From: Thermomonas hydrothermalis
GTDB taxonomy: Bacteria > Pseudomonadota > Gammaproteobacteria > Xanthomonadales > Xanthomonadaceae
Length of the DNA stretch: 64,000 nt
Reading direction: 5' to 3'
NCBI RefSeq assembly: GCF_900129205.1
Contig: NZ_FQUK01000006.1
Location: 33,622 to 97,621 of the forward strand
The position numbers and the translations under genes were made by a program. The notes below the pieces were generated by a model. The model was given only the letters and a program-made list of their open reading frames with translations, had not been told where the DNA came from and did no database searches. This document shows, in pieces, positions 18,527-26,805 of this stretch; position 1 is the stretch's first letter, and each line of letters opens with the position of its first letter.

Positions 18527-20467
18527 ATGCGTCATTTGCTTCTCTCTGCCGCCGTCGCTGCCGCGCTCGGCTCCTCGCTGTCTGCCTGCAACCGCGCCCC
18601 GGAACCCGCCCCCGCAACAGCTGCGACGACTCCTGCCGTGGCGGAAAAAATCGTGGATGAACATTCATTCGCCCAGCCAGACAAAGTCCGGATCACCGAT
18701 CTGGCGCTGGATCTGGCCTTGGATTTCGACAAGAAAACCTTGAGCGGCACGGCCACCTACACCCTGGACTGGATCGACAAAACCGCGACCCAGCTGGTGC
18801 TGGACACCCGCGACCTGACCATCGTCAAGGCCGAGGGTCTGGGGGCCGACGGTACGTGGAGCCCACTGACCTTCGCGCTGTCGGACAAGGACAAGGTGCT
18901 GGGCAGCGCGCTGACCATCCAGGCGCCGACCCGTCCGGCCAAGATCCGCGTGACCTATTCGACATCACCCGAGGCGTCCGGTCTGCAGTGGCTGGAACCG
19001 GCGATGACCGAAGGCAAGCGTCAGCCGTTCATGTTCAGCCAGTCGCAGCAGATCCACGCGCGCTCGTGGGTGCCGCTGCAGGACACCCCGCAGGTGCGCT
19101 TCACCTATTCCGCGCACATCACCGCGCCGAAGGACACCATGGTGCTGATGAGCGCCGACAACGACCCCAATGCGGTGCGTGACGGCGATTACAGCTTCAG
19201 GATGCCGCAGAAGATTCCGTCCTACCTGCTGGCGATCGCGGCCGGTGACCTGGTGTTCAAGCCGATTTCCGCGCGCAGCGGCGTGTGGGCGGAACCGACG
19301 ATGGTGGACAAGGCCGCCGCCGAGTTCGAAGACACCGAGAAGATGATCGACACCGCGGAGTCTCTGTACGGCCCGTATCGCTGGGGCCGCTACGACCTGC
19401 TGGTGCTGCCGCCGTCATTCCCCTACGGCGGCATGGAAAACCCGCGCCTGACCTTTGCCACGCCCACCGTGATCGTCGGCGACAAATCGCTGGTGTCGCT
19501 GGTGGCGCACGAGCTGGCGCACAGCTGGTCCGGCAACCTGGTCACCTTCGCCACCGACAAGGACGCCTGGCTCAACGAAGGCACCACCACCTACGTGCAG
19601 AGCCGCATCACCGAGGCGCTGTACGGCCGTGACATGGCCGACATGGAAGAAGTGATCGACCGCGACGAGCTCAAGCAGGAATACAAGACCCTGCCGCCCG
19701 AGCTGCAGCGGCTCTCGCTCAAGCCCGGCACCCTGGCCGACCCGGACGACCAGTCCAGCGCCACCGTCTATACCAAGGGTGCCTGGTTCCTCGAGTTCCT
19801 GGAGAAGCGGTTTGGCCGCGACGTGTTCGACCCCTGGCTGAAGGGCTACTTCGACCACTTCGCCTTCCAGAGCATCACCACCCGCCAGTTCCGCGACTAT
19901 CTCAAGGCCACCCTGATCGACAAGCACCCGAACGTGGTGACCATGCAGGAGGTCGATCAGTGGTTGTATGAGCCCGGCATCCCCGACAATGCGCCGAAGG
20001 TGGAATCGGGCCGGTTTGCCACTGTCAATGCCGCCCGCATCGCCTGGCAGGGCAGCGGTCAGTTGCCGGCCAAGGCGCTCACCGACGCCTGGACCACCCA
20101 GGAGTGGGTGCATTTCCTGGAGACCATGCCGGAGACGCTCAAACCCGAGCAGCTGGCCCAGCTGGACGCGGCCTATCACTTCACCGGCACACCGAACGGC
20201 GAAATCGCGATGCGCTGGTATCCGCTGGCCGAGCGCAGCGGCTATACCGCCGCCCGCGAGGAGATGGGCAAGTTCCTCGAACGTGTTGGCCGCCGCAAGC
20301 TGATCCTGCCGATCTACAAGGCGCTGGTGGCGACACCGGACGGCCTGACCTTTGCCGAGCAGGTGTTCGCCCGCGCCAAGCCAGGCATGCATCCGATCAC
20401 CCAGGGGTCGGTGCAGGCGATCCTGGAGGCGGCCAAAGCCGCGCCGCCGGCGGCGTCCACCCCGTGA
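18527..20467 (+). CDS. M1 family aminopeptidase lipoprotein
   Basis: A 646-aa zinc metallopeptidase. The N-terminus is a lipoprotein signal with lipobox LSAC (Cys about residue 21) and then an Ala/Pro linker, so it should sit on a membrane facing the periplasm. Catalytic features are the exopeptidase motif GGMEN (PYGGMENPRLTF), the zinc site HELAHSWSGNL and the downstream ligand in NEGTTTYVQ. The C-terminal 150 or so residues match the leukotriene-A4-hydrolase-type helical repeat (LDAAYHFTGTPNGEIAMRWY). It probably trims N-terminal residues from peptides. ATG at 18527 is chosen for the signal peptide. A strong hairpin follows. Confidence 0.93.
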   Translation: MRHLLLSAAVAAALGSSLSACNRAPEPAPATAATTPAVAEKIVDEHSFAQPDKVRITDLALDLALDFDKKTLSGTATYTLDWIDKTATQLVLDTRDLTIVKAEGLGADGTWSPLTFALSDKDKVLGSALTIQAPTRPAKIRVTYSTSPEASGLQWLEPAMTEGKRQPFMFSQSQQIHARSWVPLQDTPQVRFTYSAHITAPKDTMVLMSADNDPNAVRDGDYSFRMPQKIPSYLLAIAAGDLVFKPISARSGVWAEPTMVDKAAAEFEDTEKMIDTAESLYGPYRWGRYDLLVLPPSFPYGGMENPRLTFATPTVIVGDKSLVSLVAHELAHSWSGNLVTFATDKDAWLNEGTTTYVQSRITEALYGRDMADMEEVIDRDELKQEYKTLPPELQRLSLKPGTLADPDDQSSATVYTKGAWFLEFLEKRFGRDVFDPWLKGYFDHFAFQSITTRQFRDYLKATLIDKHPNVVTMQEVDQWLYEPGIPDNAPKVESGRFATVNAARIAWQGSGQLPAKALTDAWTTQEWVHFLETMPETLKPEQLAQLDAAYHFTGTPNGEIAMRWYPLAERSGYTAAREEMGKFLERVGRRKLILPIYKALVATPDGLTFAEQVFARAKPGMHPITQGSVQAILEAAKAAPPAASTP

Positions 20468-20477
20468 TGGTCGTGTG

Positions 20478-20504
20478 CCGAGCCCGGACATGCGCCGGGC
20501 TCGG
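20478..20504 (+). terminator. GC-rich hairpin after the M1 peptidase
   Basis: A perfect 10-base stem (20478-20487 and 20495-20504) with a seven-base loop lies ten bases after the stop. It has no U-tract and resembles the hairpins at 862 and 8048. Confidence 0.5.
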
Positions 20505-20564
20505 TCTGGGCTGGCGGCGCCAGGATGGCGTTGTGCAGACCTTCCTTCCGCATCGGGAGCCGCG

Positions 20565-21545
20565 ATGACCGCTGTGCTGCTGACAACGGGTCTGGTCGTG
20601 CTTGGCCTTGCCCTCATCCTACTGGGGCAGCATCAGCCCGACCGTCTGCTGCGGCTGGCGTTTACCTTGCTGCGCTGGCAGGCGCGTTTGCGCCGGGGTG
20701 TGCTGGTCGCTGCCGGGCATCGCTGGGTGCATGCCTGGTGCCCGGCTCGCGATCCAGCGGCCCCCATGCTGGTGATGCTGCACGGCTTTACCGGCAGCAA
20801 AGAAAACTGGTATCCGCTGGCGCGGGCGCTAGGCCGGCGGTTCCATCTCTGCATCCCCGATCTGCCCGGCTGGGGGGAATCCGAACGCAAGCCCGATGCC
20901 GCCTATGGCTATGTGGAACAGGCCGAGCGCGTCGCCGCCTACCTGCGGGCGGTGTCACCCGATCGCCCGGTGGTGCTGCTGGGGCATTCCATGGGCGGCG
21001 GCATCGCCGCCCTGGTGGCGGCCCGGTTTCCGGCGCAGGTGGCGCAGGTGGCGCTGATCAGCGCGGCAGGCGTGCGTTTCGACGACAACGCCTTTGGGTT
21101 GGCCGTGCTGGCCGGTCACAACCCGTTTGCGGTTTGCGATGCCGCGTCGCTGCGCCGCTATCTGGCGACCGTGTTCTACGATCCGGCCGCCAAGCCGTGG
21201 ATTCCCTGGCCGGTGGCCACGGCATTGATTGCCCGACGGCGCGCCGATGCAGCGTTCGAACAGGTGGTGCTGGACCGGATCGGACGCGGCCCCGACAGCC
21301 TGCGGCCGGGCGAGGAGGCAGCACGGATCACTCAACCGGCGCTGCTGGTGTGGGGGCGGCAGGACGCCGTGATCGATCCCAGCGCCCTGAGCCTGTATGC
21401 CGCGCGCATTCCGCACGCCCGCACGTTGCTGCTGGAGGGATGCGGGCACATGGTGCCGATGGAGCGGCCGCAGGCCTTGGCCGAGGCCGTGCTGGACTGG
21501 ATTGGACAGAACCGGGATGGCGGCCTGCATGCAGCGCAGGCATGA
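20565..21545 (+). CDS. Alpha/beta hydrolase, membrane-anchored
   Basis: A 326-aa alpha/beta-hydrolase-fold protein with a hydrophobic N-terminal helix (residues 2-22) that looks like a membrane anchor. The nucleophile elbow is GHSMGGG, the oxyanion-hole region LHGFTGSKENW, the acid WGRQDAVID and the histidine GCGHMVPMERP, so the triad is complete. It resembles monoacylglycerol-lipase or AB-hydrolase-6-like enzymes. The substrate is not predictable, a lipid ester is a fair guess. GGGAG precedes the ATG at 20565. Confidence 0.82.
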   Translation: MTAVLLTTGLVVLGLALILLGQHQPDRLLRLAFTLLRWQARLRRGVLVAAGHRWVHAWCPARDPAAPMLVMLHGFTGSKENWYPLARALGRRFHLCIPDLPGWGESERKPDAAYGYVEQAERVAAYLRAVSPDRPVVLLGHSMGGGIAALVAARFPAQVAQVALISAAGVRFDDNAFGLAVLAGHNPFAVCDAASLRRYLATVFYDPAAKPWIPWPVATALIARRRADAAFEQVVLDRIGRGPDSLRPGEEAARITQPALLVWGRQDAVIDPSALSLYAARIPHARTLLLEGCGHMVPMERPQALAEAVLDWIGQNRDGGLHAAQA

Positions 21546-21570
21546 CGGTGTGGGCGCAGGACGATGATGC

Positions 21571-21590
21571 CCCCGCCTTCAGGCGGCGGG
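21571..21590. terminator. Hairpin between the hydrolase and the RES toxin gene
   Basis: An imperfect GC palindrome (CCCCGCCTTC/AGGCGGCGGG) lies between two convergent genes and could end either. Similar GCC-TTNA-GGC hairpins occur at 42147. No clear T-run. Confidence 0.4.
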
Positions 21591-21657
21591 TTCTCACGCC
21601 TCAAGGCGCAAACAGCCATTCGCTGTGGTCGTCGCGCTTCACGTCGAGGCAGCCTGT

Positions 21658-22143
21658 TTACGTCTCGGTCAACGTCCGCAGCACCATGTTGTAGTCGATG
21701 CGACGACCCGTCGTTGCTTTCAGTCGCTTGGCGTCTTTGTGTTTGGCGTTGATGAGGACGATGCTCTCCTCCGGGACGATTGCGGAGGGCAGTTCGAGCA
21801 AAGCCTCCTGATTGGCGTTGTACCAATCGCTTCCGACCTGCGTTGAGGCCATCCCGTGAGGGATCGCGTCCCAACCGCCTGGCAGATCCTCTTCCTTCAA
21901 CACCCTGCGGGCTCCCCAAACGTCGTCGGGCACGTCAATCCAGACCACGTACCTGTTCAGTGGCAACCCATGGCTGTCTATGTGCGCCACGGTTTCCAGC
22001 ATCGCCAAGGCGAGTGTCGTCGATGCATAGACGACATACTCCCCTTCGAGGTTCCACCGGCCTGGGTACCTTGCAGCGCCCGCACCCGTCAGATCGTTGG
22101 CCAACCACGCCTTCCCGGCTGTTGCGATCCTCGCCAATCTCAC
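21658..22143 (-). CDS. RES-domain toxin, NAD-consuming type
   Basis: A 161-aa protein of the RES family, toxins that deplete NAD+ (as in MbcT and ParT, the latter a modifier of metabolic enzymes). The three residues that name the family are present: Arg29 in YPGRWN, Glu50 in LAMLETVAH and Ser120 in LPSAIVPEES. The GTG start overlaps the antitoxin stop (GTGA), so the toxin is translationally coupled and made after the antitoxin. A longer frame to 22275 exists but has no family features. Codon choice and GC are visibly lower than in neighbours, which suggests transfer. In the usual final motif a Pro is replaced (INAKHKD). Confidence 0.88.
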   Translation of the reverse strand: MRLARIATAGKAWLANDLTGAGAARYPGRWNLEGEYVVYASTTLALAMLETVAHIDSHGLPLNRYVVWIDVPDDVWGARRVLKEEDLPGGWDAIPHGMASTQVGSDWYNANQEALLELPSAIVPEESIVLINAKHKDAKRLKATTGRRIDYNMVLRTLTET

Positions 22144-22649
22144 TGGTACGCCCCGCTCTGGAGTGAGCCGAGCAGCTTCATCACCGACGCACGCCCCGTG
22201 GGCGTATCCATGATGTCGATAGGTGCCACACCACCTAGAGCGGGCTGCGGACGCTCCACCCATTCCGCCACCCATTTCTCAGCGCTGAATCCGGGTGGCA
22301 CGGCCATGTCCGGCATGTCTTTGAGCATGTCCTCGACCATGTTGACCAAATCCAGCAAGCCGATCACTGACTGCCCGGGCGTTCCCGCGAAAGGCGCCTT
22401 CTCCCGAATCTTTTTCGTGTAGGTGGACTTCGGTATTCCGGCCAGCTTCTGCACCGCGCCCGTGGTCATGCCGAACTCCGTTAGCAGCACCTTGATAATC
22501 TCTGCGGGCACGCCTCTCCGCTCCAGCTTCACACGCTCCATCGGAGTCGCTTGGCGCAGCATCTGCCTGTATGAATAGACAGACGTTCTGGGGGCCATCG
22601 CAGCTTTGATGGGCTTGCCCTTCATCCGTCTTGTCTCGATCCGATCCAT
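22140..22649 (-). CDS. Xre/MbcA/ParS-family antitoxin
   Basis: A 169-aa antitoxin for the adjacent RES toxin. Residues 30-95 have the Xre-like helical part (ERRGVPAEIIKVLLTEFGMTTGAVQKLAGIPKSTYTKKI), and the last 55 residues carry the toxin-binding DUF2384 domain with the classical end IMDTPTGRASVMKLLGSLQSGAYQ split around MDT and GR. Such proteins bind and neutralise the toxin and repress their own promoter. The ATG at 22649 follows a weak GAAAG site; later ATG codons at residues 9 and 18 are alternatives. The AT-rich upstream region is listed separately. Confidence 0.88.
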   Translation of the reverse strand: MDRIETRRMKGKPIKAAMAPRTSVYSYRQMLRQATPMERVKLERRGVPAEIIKVLLTEFGMTTGAVQKLAGIPKSTYTKKIREKAPFAGTPGQSVIGLLDLVNMVEDMLKDMPDMAVPPGFSAEKWVAEWVERPQPALGGVAPIDIMDTPTGRASVMKLLGSLQSGAYQ

Positions 22650-22667
22650 GCTGTTCTATCTTTCAAA

Positions 22668-22705
22668 AGGCTAAATTTGATCTAATGATATGCCATAAGT
22701 AGCCT
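22668..22705 (-). promoter_or_regulatory. AT-rich promoter/operator region of the RES-Xre pair
   Basis: This stretch is much richer in A+T than its surroundings. AGGCTA (22668-22673) and TAGCCT (22700-22705) are exact inverted repeats, and on the minus strand TATCAT (22690-22685) could be a -10 box. An autorepression operator is expected for such antitoxins; the exact site is a guess. Confidence 0.35.
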
Positions 22706-22789
22706 AACGGGCAGACTGGCTCACGCACAACAGCCCTCCGGCATTCAGGTCGGAGAGGATTTCAATGGCTGGACGGAGAAACACAGACG

Positions 22790-23521
22790 ATGAACCCGAC
22801 ACGCCCGATGTTGATGATCGCCCTGATGTCCCTGTTGGCCTGCCAGCCGCAGGACGATCGCCAGGCTGCGGCCCAGGCCCAGGCCGCCCAGGCGGAGCGG
22901 GAGCAGGCGGCGCAGGCGATGGAAGCCAAGTTCGAGGCGGCAATCGGCGAAGGCAACTGGCGACTGGCCAAGGGCTATGCCGAGGTGTTGCAGACCGATT
23001 ACCCCAACAGCGCGGCGGCGGCCCGGGTGCGGCCACGGTTGGACGAGGTCCGCGCCAAGGCCGAGGCGCAGGCGCAACAGCAGCGGCTGGCGGCGCTGTG
23101 GAGCTATGCCGAGCAGCCGGTCGGCAAGGACGGCCAGCAGCGGTCGGCCTCGATCTACTCGAAAGAACCGGTGGACACCGATGGCAGCGGCGCGCACCCG
23201 GTGCGGCTGATTTTCCGCGACCATCCGGCCTGGGGGCGCAGCGCCTATCTGGTGCTGCAGGCGGGTGATTTCGACTGTTACAAGGGCTGCCGACTGACGG
23301 TGACGCTGGATGGCAAGGCCCATGTCCTGCCGGGGTTGCGGCCGAAGACCGACGAGGCCATCGCCATGTTCATTGAGGACTGGAAAGGGCTGTGGCGGCT
23401 GGCCCGGTCCGGCCAGACCCTGGCGATCACGTTCCCCACCCGCGCAGTCGGCCGCAAGACCGCGGTATTCGAGGTCGGCGGGCTTGACCCCGTGCGCATG
23501 CCGGGCTGGCCGCAGGGCTGA
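22790..23521 (+). CDS. Hypothetical lipoprotein
   Basis: A 243-aa predicted lipoprotein (signal with lipobox SLLAC, Cys18). After it comes a Gln/Ala/Glu-rich coiled stretch (about 22-95, many Q-A-E repeats and a short TPR-like helix pair, LAKGYAEVLQTDYPNSAAAARVRPRL), then a beta-rich C-terminal domain with the paired cysteines FDCYKGCRLTV. I do not recognise a family. It precedes the YgjP-type metalloprotease gene by six bases and is probably co-transcribed. GGAGA lies upstream of the ATG at 22790. Confidence 0.75.
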   Translation: MNPTRPMLMIALMSLLACQPQDDRQAAAQAQAAQAEREQAAQAMEAKFEAAIGEGNWRLAKGYAEVLQTDYPNSAAAARVRPRLDEVRAKAEAQAQQQRLAALWSYAEQPVGKDGQQRSASIYSKEPVDTDGSGAHPVRLIFRDHPAWGRSAYLVLQAGDFDCYKGCRLTVTLDGKAHVLPGLRPKTDEAIAMFIEDWKGLWRLARSGQTLAITFPTRAVGRKTAVFEVGGLDPVRMPGWPQG

Positions 23522-23527
23522 GCCGTG

Positions 23528-24316
23528 ATGCGCGGTCTGCGTCGCCTGATCGCGCGGACACGGCCCGCCGTGCCGCCGCAGCGGGAGACGCTCGTGCTCA
23601 CTCTGGCGCAGGGCCGCAACATCCAGGTGCTGCGGGTACGCGACCCGCGCGCACGGCGGCTGAAGTTGACGGTGAACGAACAGGGCGGGCGCCTGACCGT
23701 GCCGCCGCATGCCAGCGTGCGCGACGCCGAGCATTTCCTGCACGCGCACCTGCCCTGGCTGGTCGACCAGCTTGACCGTCAGGCGACGCTGGGTGATACC
23801 GCGCTGGTGCCCGGCCAGACCGCGTGGCTGCCCCTGCGCGGCTGTGAGGTGCCGCTGCGCTGGCAGCACGCGCGTGCGCTTGGCATCAGTCCCGATGCCG
23901 ACGACGGAGTGTGCATTCACTGGCCGCCGCGTGCCGCCCCCGCTGCGGTGCGGCGTGTTCTGCGGGATTTCTATGAGGCGCAGGGGCGCGCCGATGTTGG
24001 CCGCTGGCTGCCAACCTACCTGCCTGGCCTGCCGCGGGCGCCGCGCCGGATTCTGTTCAAGCGCACCCGTTCGCTGTGGGGGTCACTGACCGTGGACGGC
24101 AGCCTGATGCTGGATCTGGCGTTACTGCTGGCGCCGCCCGCAGTGTTTGAGTACGTCCTGGTCCATGAGCTGTGCCATCTCCTGCATCGCGACCACTCGC
24201 CGCGTTTCTGGCGCGAGGTGGAGTCACGCTGTCCCGACTGGCGCCGGCATCGCGATCTGCTGAAACAGGACGGAATGCGTCTGAAGGCGCGGCTGCGGGC
24301 ATTGCTGACCGGGTGA
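23528..24316 (+). CDS. YgjP-type (DUF45) zinc metallopeptidase
   Basis: A 262-aa protein of the YgjP/DUF45 family of M48-like metalloproteases. The zinc motif HELCHLLHRDHSPRFW gives HExxH plus the conserved His of HxxxHS, and the preceding RRILFKRTRSLWGS block is the usual family signature (K-x-R..WGSC, here WGSL). No transmembrane segment, so it is cytosolic. Function in bacteria is poorly defined. GTG at 23525 is an alternative start directly before the ATG at 23528. The stop is followed after 50 bases by another lipoprotein gene. Confidence 0.85.
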   Translation: MRGLRRLIARTRPAVPPQRETLVLTLAQGRNIQVLRVRDPRARRLKLTVNEQGGRLTVPPHASVRDAEHFLHAHLPWLVDQLDRQATLGDTALVPGQTAWLPLRGCEVPLRWQHARALGISPDADDGVCIHWPPRAAPAAVRRVLRDFYEAQGRADVGRWLPTYLPGLPRAPRRILFKRTRSLWGSLTVDGSLMLDLALLLAPPAVFEYVLVHELCHLLHRDHSPRFWREVESRCPDWRRHRDLLKQDGMRLKARLRALLTG

Positions 24317-24366
24317 AAGCGACATTTGCGTTTTCCCAAGCAAACGTCCAACTGATGGGGTCTTTC

Positions 24367-24822
24367 ATGCCGGCATGCTGCCGCCTTGGCGTGTCATGCG
24401 CCGTCTTCATGCTGCTGACGTCCTGCCAGCAGGCCCGGCCGCCTGCGGTCGAGCCGGCCGATGCCGCCGCCATGCATACGACCAGTCCGGCAGCGCCGGT
24501 ATCCGCGACCAGTGTCGAGCTGACCTTGCCGGCGACCTTTCCGCAGGACATCTATCTGCCGGCGCAGCGGCGCATCGTCTCGGTGGCCAATATAGCCGGG
24601 ATGCAGATGGTCACTCTGGTCACGGCACAGGCACTGCCGGCGGTCTATGCCGACATCGAGCAGCGCATGCAGGGCCAGGGCTGGACGCGTGAGCTGGCCA
24701 TGCAGTCCGATGACGTCAGCACGCTGGCCTATCGCAAGGCCGACCGGTCGGTGTTTTATCAGCTGGTCGGTGATCCGGGCGGTGGCACCCGGTTGGTCGT
24801 GCGGCTGGGCAGCGGGGATTAG
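24367..24822 (+). CDS. Hypothetical small lipoprotein
   Basis: A protein of about 151 aa with a lipoprotein signal (LLTSC lipobox, Cys about residue 20), an Ala/Pro linker and a mature domain of about 100 residues (ATFPQDIYLPAQRRIVSVANIAGMQMVTLVT...VYADIEQRMQGQGWTRELAMQ...RLVVRLGSGD). The alternating strand-helix pattern is compact, but I recognise no family. ATG at 24355 is an alternative start; 24367 has GGGG six bases upstream. Confidence 0.7.
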   Translation: MPACCRLGVSCAVFMLLTSCQQARPPAVEPADAAAMHTTSPAAPVSATSVELTLPATFPQDIYLPAQRRIVSVANIAGMQMVTLVTAQALPAVYADIEQRMQGQGWTRELAMQSDDVSTLAYRKADRSVFYQLVGDPGGGTRLVVRLGSGD

Positions 24823-24864
24823 GCGCGCGGTGCGACCGGCATGCAGCCGGGCACCGGGCCGTGC

Positions 24865-25719
24865 TCAGCGCTCGGTCAAGAACGGCAGGATCACCCGCGC
24901 CACCGCCTCCGGCTGTTGCATGTGCAGATGGTGACCGCCGGGCAAGGTGTGCATCTGGCCACGCGGCAACAGCGCCACCCGGCGCCGACGTTCGGCATCG
25001 GGCAGATAGGGCTGGGCTGGGTCGGCAAACAGGGCCAGGGTCGGGCATTCGATCGCCGCCAGCAGATCGTCGATCTGGGGTTGGGTCAGCCGGAATGCGG
25101 TCGGTTGCACCAGGCGCGGATCACTGCGCCAGACGAAGCCACCATCCACCCGGCGCAGGCCGCGCTCCACCAGCAGGCGCACCTCCGCCTCGGTCAGCCC
25201 GGTGCCGGGCACACGCACCGACTGCAGGCGGGCGCGCACGGCGGTCTCCACATCCGGGAACACCCGCAGCCCACGGCTGGGGCGCTGCCGCGGTGCCAGG
25301 GCTTCGCGCAGTCGTGCCGCGGTGCGTTCCGGCGCTTCTGCCAGCGCACCCAGCATTTCGATGACCACCAGCCGCTCCACCCGCTCAGGACAGCCGGAGG
25401 CCAGCAGGCTGGCCAACCCCGCGCCCATCGAATGACCGAGCAGGCAAAACCGCTCCCAGCCCAGCGCATCGGCGACATCGAGCAGGGTGTGCAGTGCCAG
25501 CGGGAAGCCGTAGTCGGTGCCGGGTGGTGCATGCACACTGTGGCCGTGGCCGGGCAGATCCAGCGCCACCAGGTCCAGCTCGGCCAGCGCCGGTGCCAGC
25601 GGCAGAAAGCTGGCGGCATTGTCCAGCCAGCCATGCAGTGCCAGCACCCGCGGCCCGCGACCATAGGTGCGCAGTGCCGCGATGCGTCCGAGGGCGACCT
25701 CAATCACCGCCTCCTGCAT
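24865..25719 (-). CDS. Alpha/beta hydrolase
   Basis: A 284-aa cytosolic alpha/beta hydrolase close to the serine-hydrolase-like (SERHL) group. Oxyanion region LALHGWLDNAASF, nucleophile elbow GHSMGAG, acid residue in ALFADPAQPY and a C-terminal histidine in LPGGHHLHMQQP form the site. Substrate unknown. The ATG at 25719 shares a base with the hemH stop (TGATG), so the two are coupled in one operon with hemH first. Confidence 0.82.
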   Translation of the reverse strand: MQEAVIEVALGRIAALRTYGRGPRVLALHGWLDNAASFLPLAPALAELDLVALDLPGHGHSVHAPPGTDYGFPLALHTLLDVADALGWERFCLLGHSMGAGLASLLASGCPERVERLVVIEMLGALAEAPERTAARLREALAPRQRPSRGLRVFPDVETAVRARLQSVRVPGTGLTEAEVRLLVERGLRRVDGGFVWRSDPRLVQPTAFRLTQPQIDDLLAAIECPTLALFADPAQPYLPDAERRRRVALLPRGQMHTLPGGHHLHMQQPEAVARVILPFLTER

Positions 25720-26702
25720 CACTGCCAGCCCTCCTCCGCTTGCGCCAGGGCGGCGATCACGTCGGCATGCGCGGGGCTGGCATTCAGGCAGGGGATGTAG
25801 CGCAGGGCCTGGCCACCCGCGGCCCGGAACGCCTCGGCGTTCTGCATGGCGATTTCTTCCAGGGTTTCCAGACAGTCCACCGCAAAGCCCGGGCAGGCAA
25901 TGTCCACCGTGCGCACGCCACTGCGTGCCAATGCTTCCAGAGTGGCCTGGGTATACGGCTGCAGCCAGGCCTCGCGGCCAAAGCGGGACTGGAAAGTCAG
26001 CAGTACCTCGTCGCGAGGCAATCCCAGCGCCTGGGCGATGGCCGCCGTGCTGGCCTCACACTGGGCCGCGTAGGGGTCGCCTTGGTTGACCAGCCGCTGC
26101 GGGATGCCGTGGAAGGACAGCAGCAACCGCTCGCCGCGGCCGTGCTGCTGCCAGTGAGCGCGGATGCTGTCGGCGATCGCCGCGACCCAGCCGGGATCGG
26201 AGTGGTAGTCCCGGCGCAGGGCAAGCTGCAGCCCGGCACCTGCCCGCGCCAGCACGTCTTCGACGCTGGCGGTGGTGGTGGTCGAATACTGCGGATACAG
26301 CGGCAGCACCCGCACCTCCTGCACGCCACGCGCCCGCAACGTCGCCAGCACCGTTGCCAGCGCCGGCTCGCCGTAGCGCATCGCATGCTGCACCTCCCAG
26401 CCCGGCAGGCGTGCGGCTACCGCGCGCGCCAATGCGGCGGTGTGCACGGCCAGCGGTGAGCCGCCCTCCATCCAGATTTCGGCGTATTTGTGCGCGACCT
26501 TGGGGCTGCGCAGCGGCAGGATCACGAAATGCAGCAGTGGGCACCACAACCAGCGGGTCAGTTGCACCACCCGGTAATCATGCAGGAACTGCGCGAGATA
26601 CCGGCGCACGGCGCGCGGCGTGGGCGCCGCTGGCGTACCGAGATTGACTAGCAGCAATGCGCGCGCGGATGGCGCCGCGGTGTCGGGGGCAGGCGTTTGC
26701 AT
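25719..26702 (-). CDS. hemH: Ferrochelatase
   Basis: A 327-aa enzyme that inserts ferrous iron into protoporphyrin IX, the last step of protoheme synthesis. Typical segments: LLLVNLGTPAAPTPRAVRRYL near the N-terminus, the active-site His in LLLSFHGIPQRLV, the LTFQSRFGREAWLQPYT block and the CPGFAVDCLETLEEI motif with the second catalytic acid. No [2Fe-2S] cysteine tail. Start ATG at 26702. It faces the SYLF gene divergently. Confidence 0.96.
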   Translation of the reverse strand: MQTPAPDTAAPSARALLLVNLGTPAAPTPRAVRRYLAQFLHDYRVVQLTRWLWCPLLHFVILPLRSPKVAHKYAEIWMEGGSPLAVHTAALARAVAARLPGWEVQHAMRYGEPALATVLATLRARGVQEVRVLPLYPQYSTTTTASVEDVLARAGAGLQLALRRDYHSDPGWVAAIADSIRAHWQQHGRGERLLLSFHGIPQRLVNQGDPYAAQCEASTAAIAQALGLPRDEVLLTFQSRFGREAWLQPYTQATLEALARSGVRTVDIACPGFAVDCLETLEEIAMQNAEAFRAAGGQALRYIPCLNASPAHADVIAALAQAEEGWQ

Positions 26703-26805
26703 GCCAATAGGATCGCATGCTCCGCCGTGCAGGCGGCTGACTTATCATCGATTCATCCCGCCCGCGCCACGATGCGCAGGTCATTTTTGGCAACCGGAGA
26801 TCGCG

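Noticed and set aside
21560..21657. IS200/IS605-like end suggested by the GCC-TTCA-GGC hairpin
   Set aside because: No transposase fragment or second end nearby; a terminator between convergent genes is simpler.
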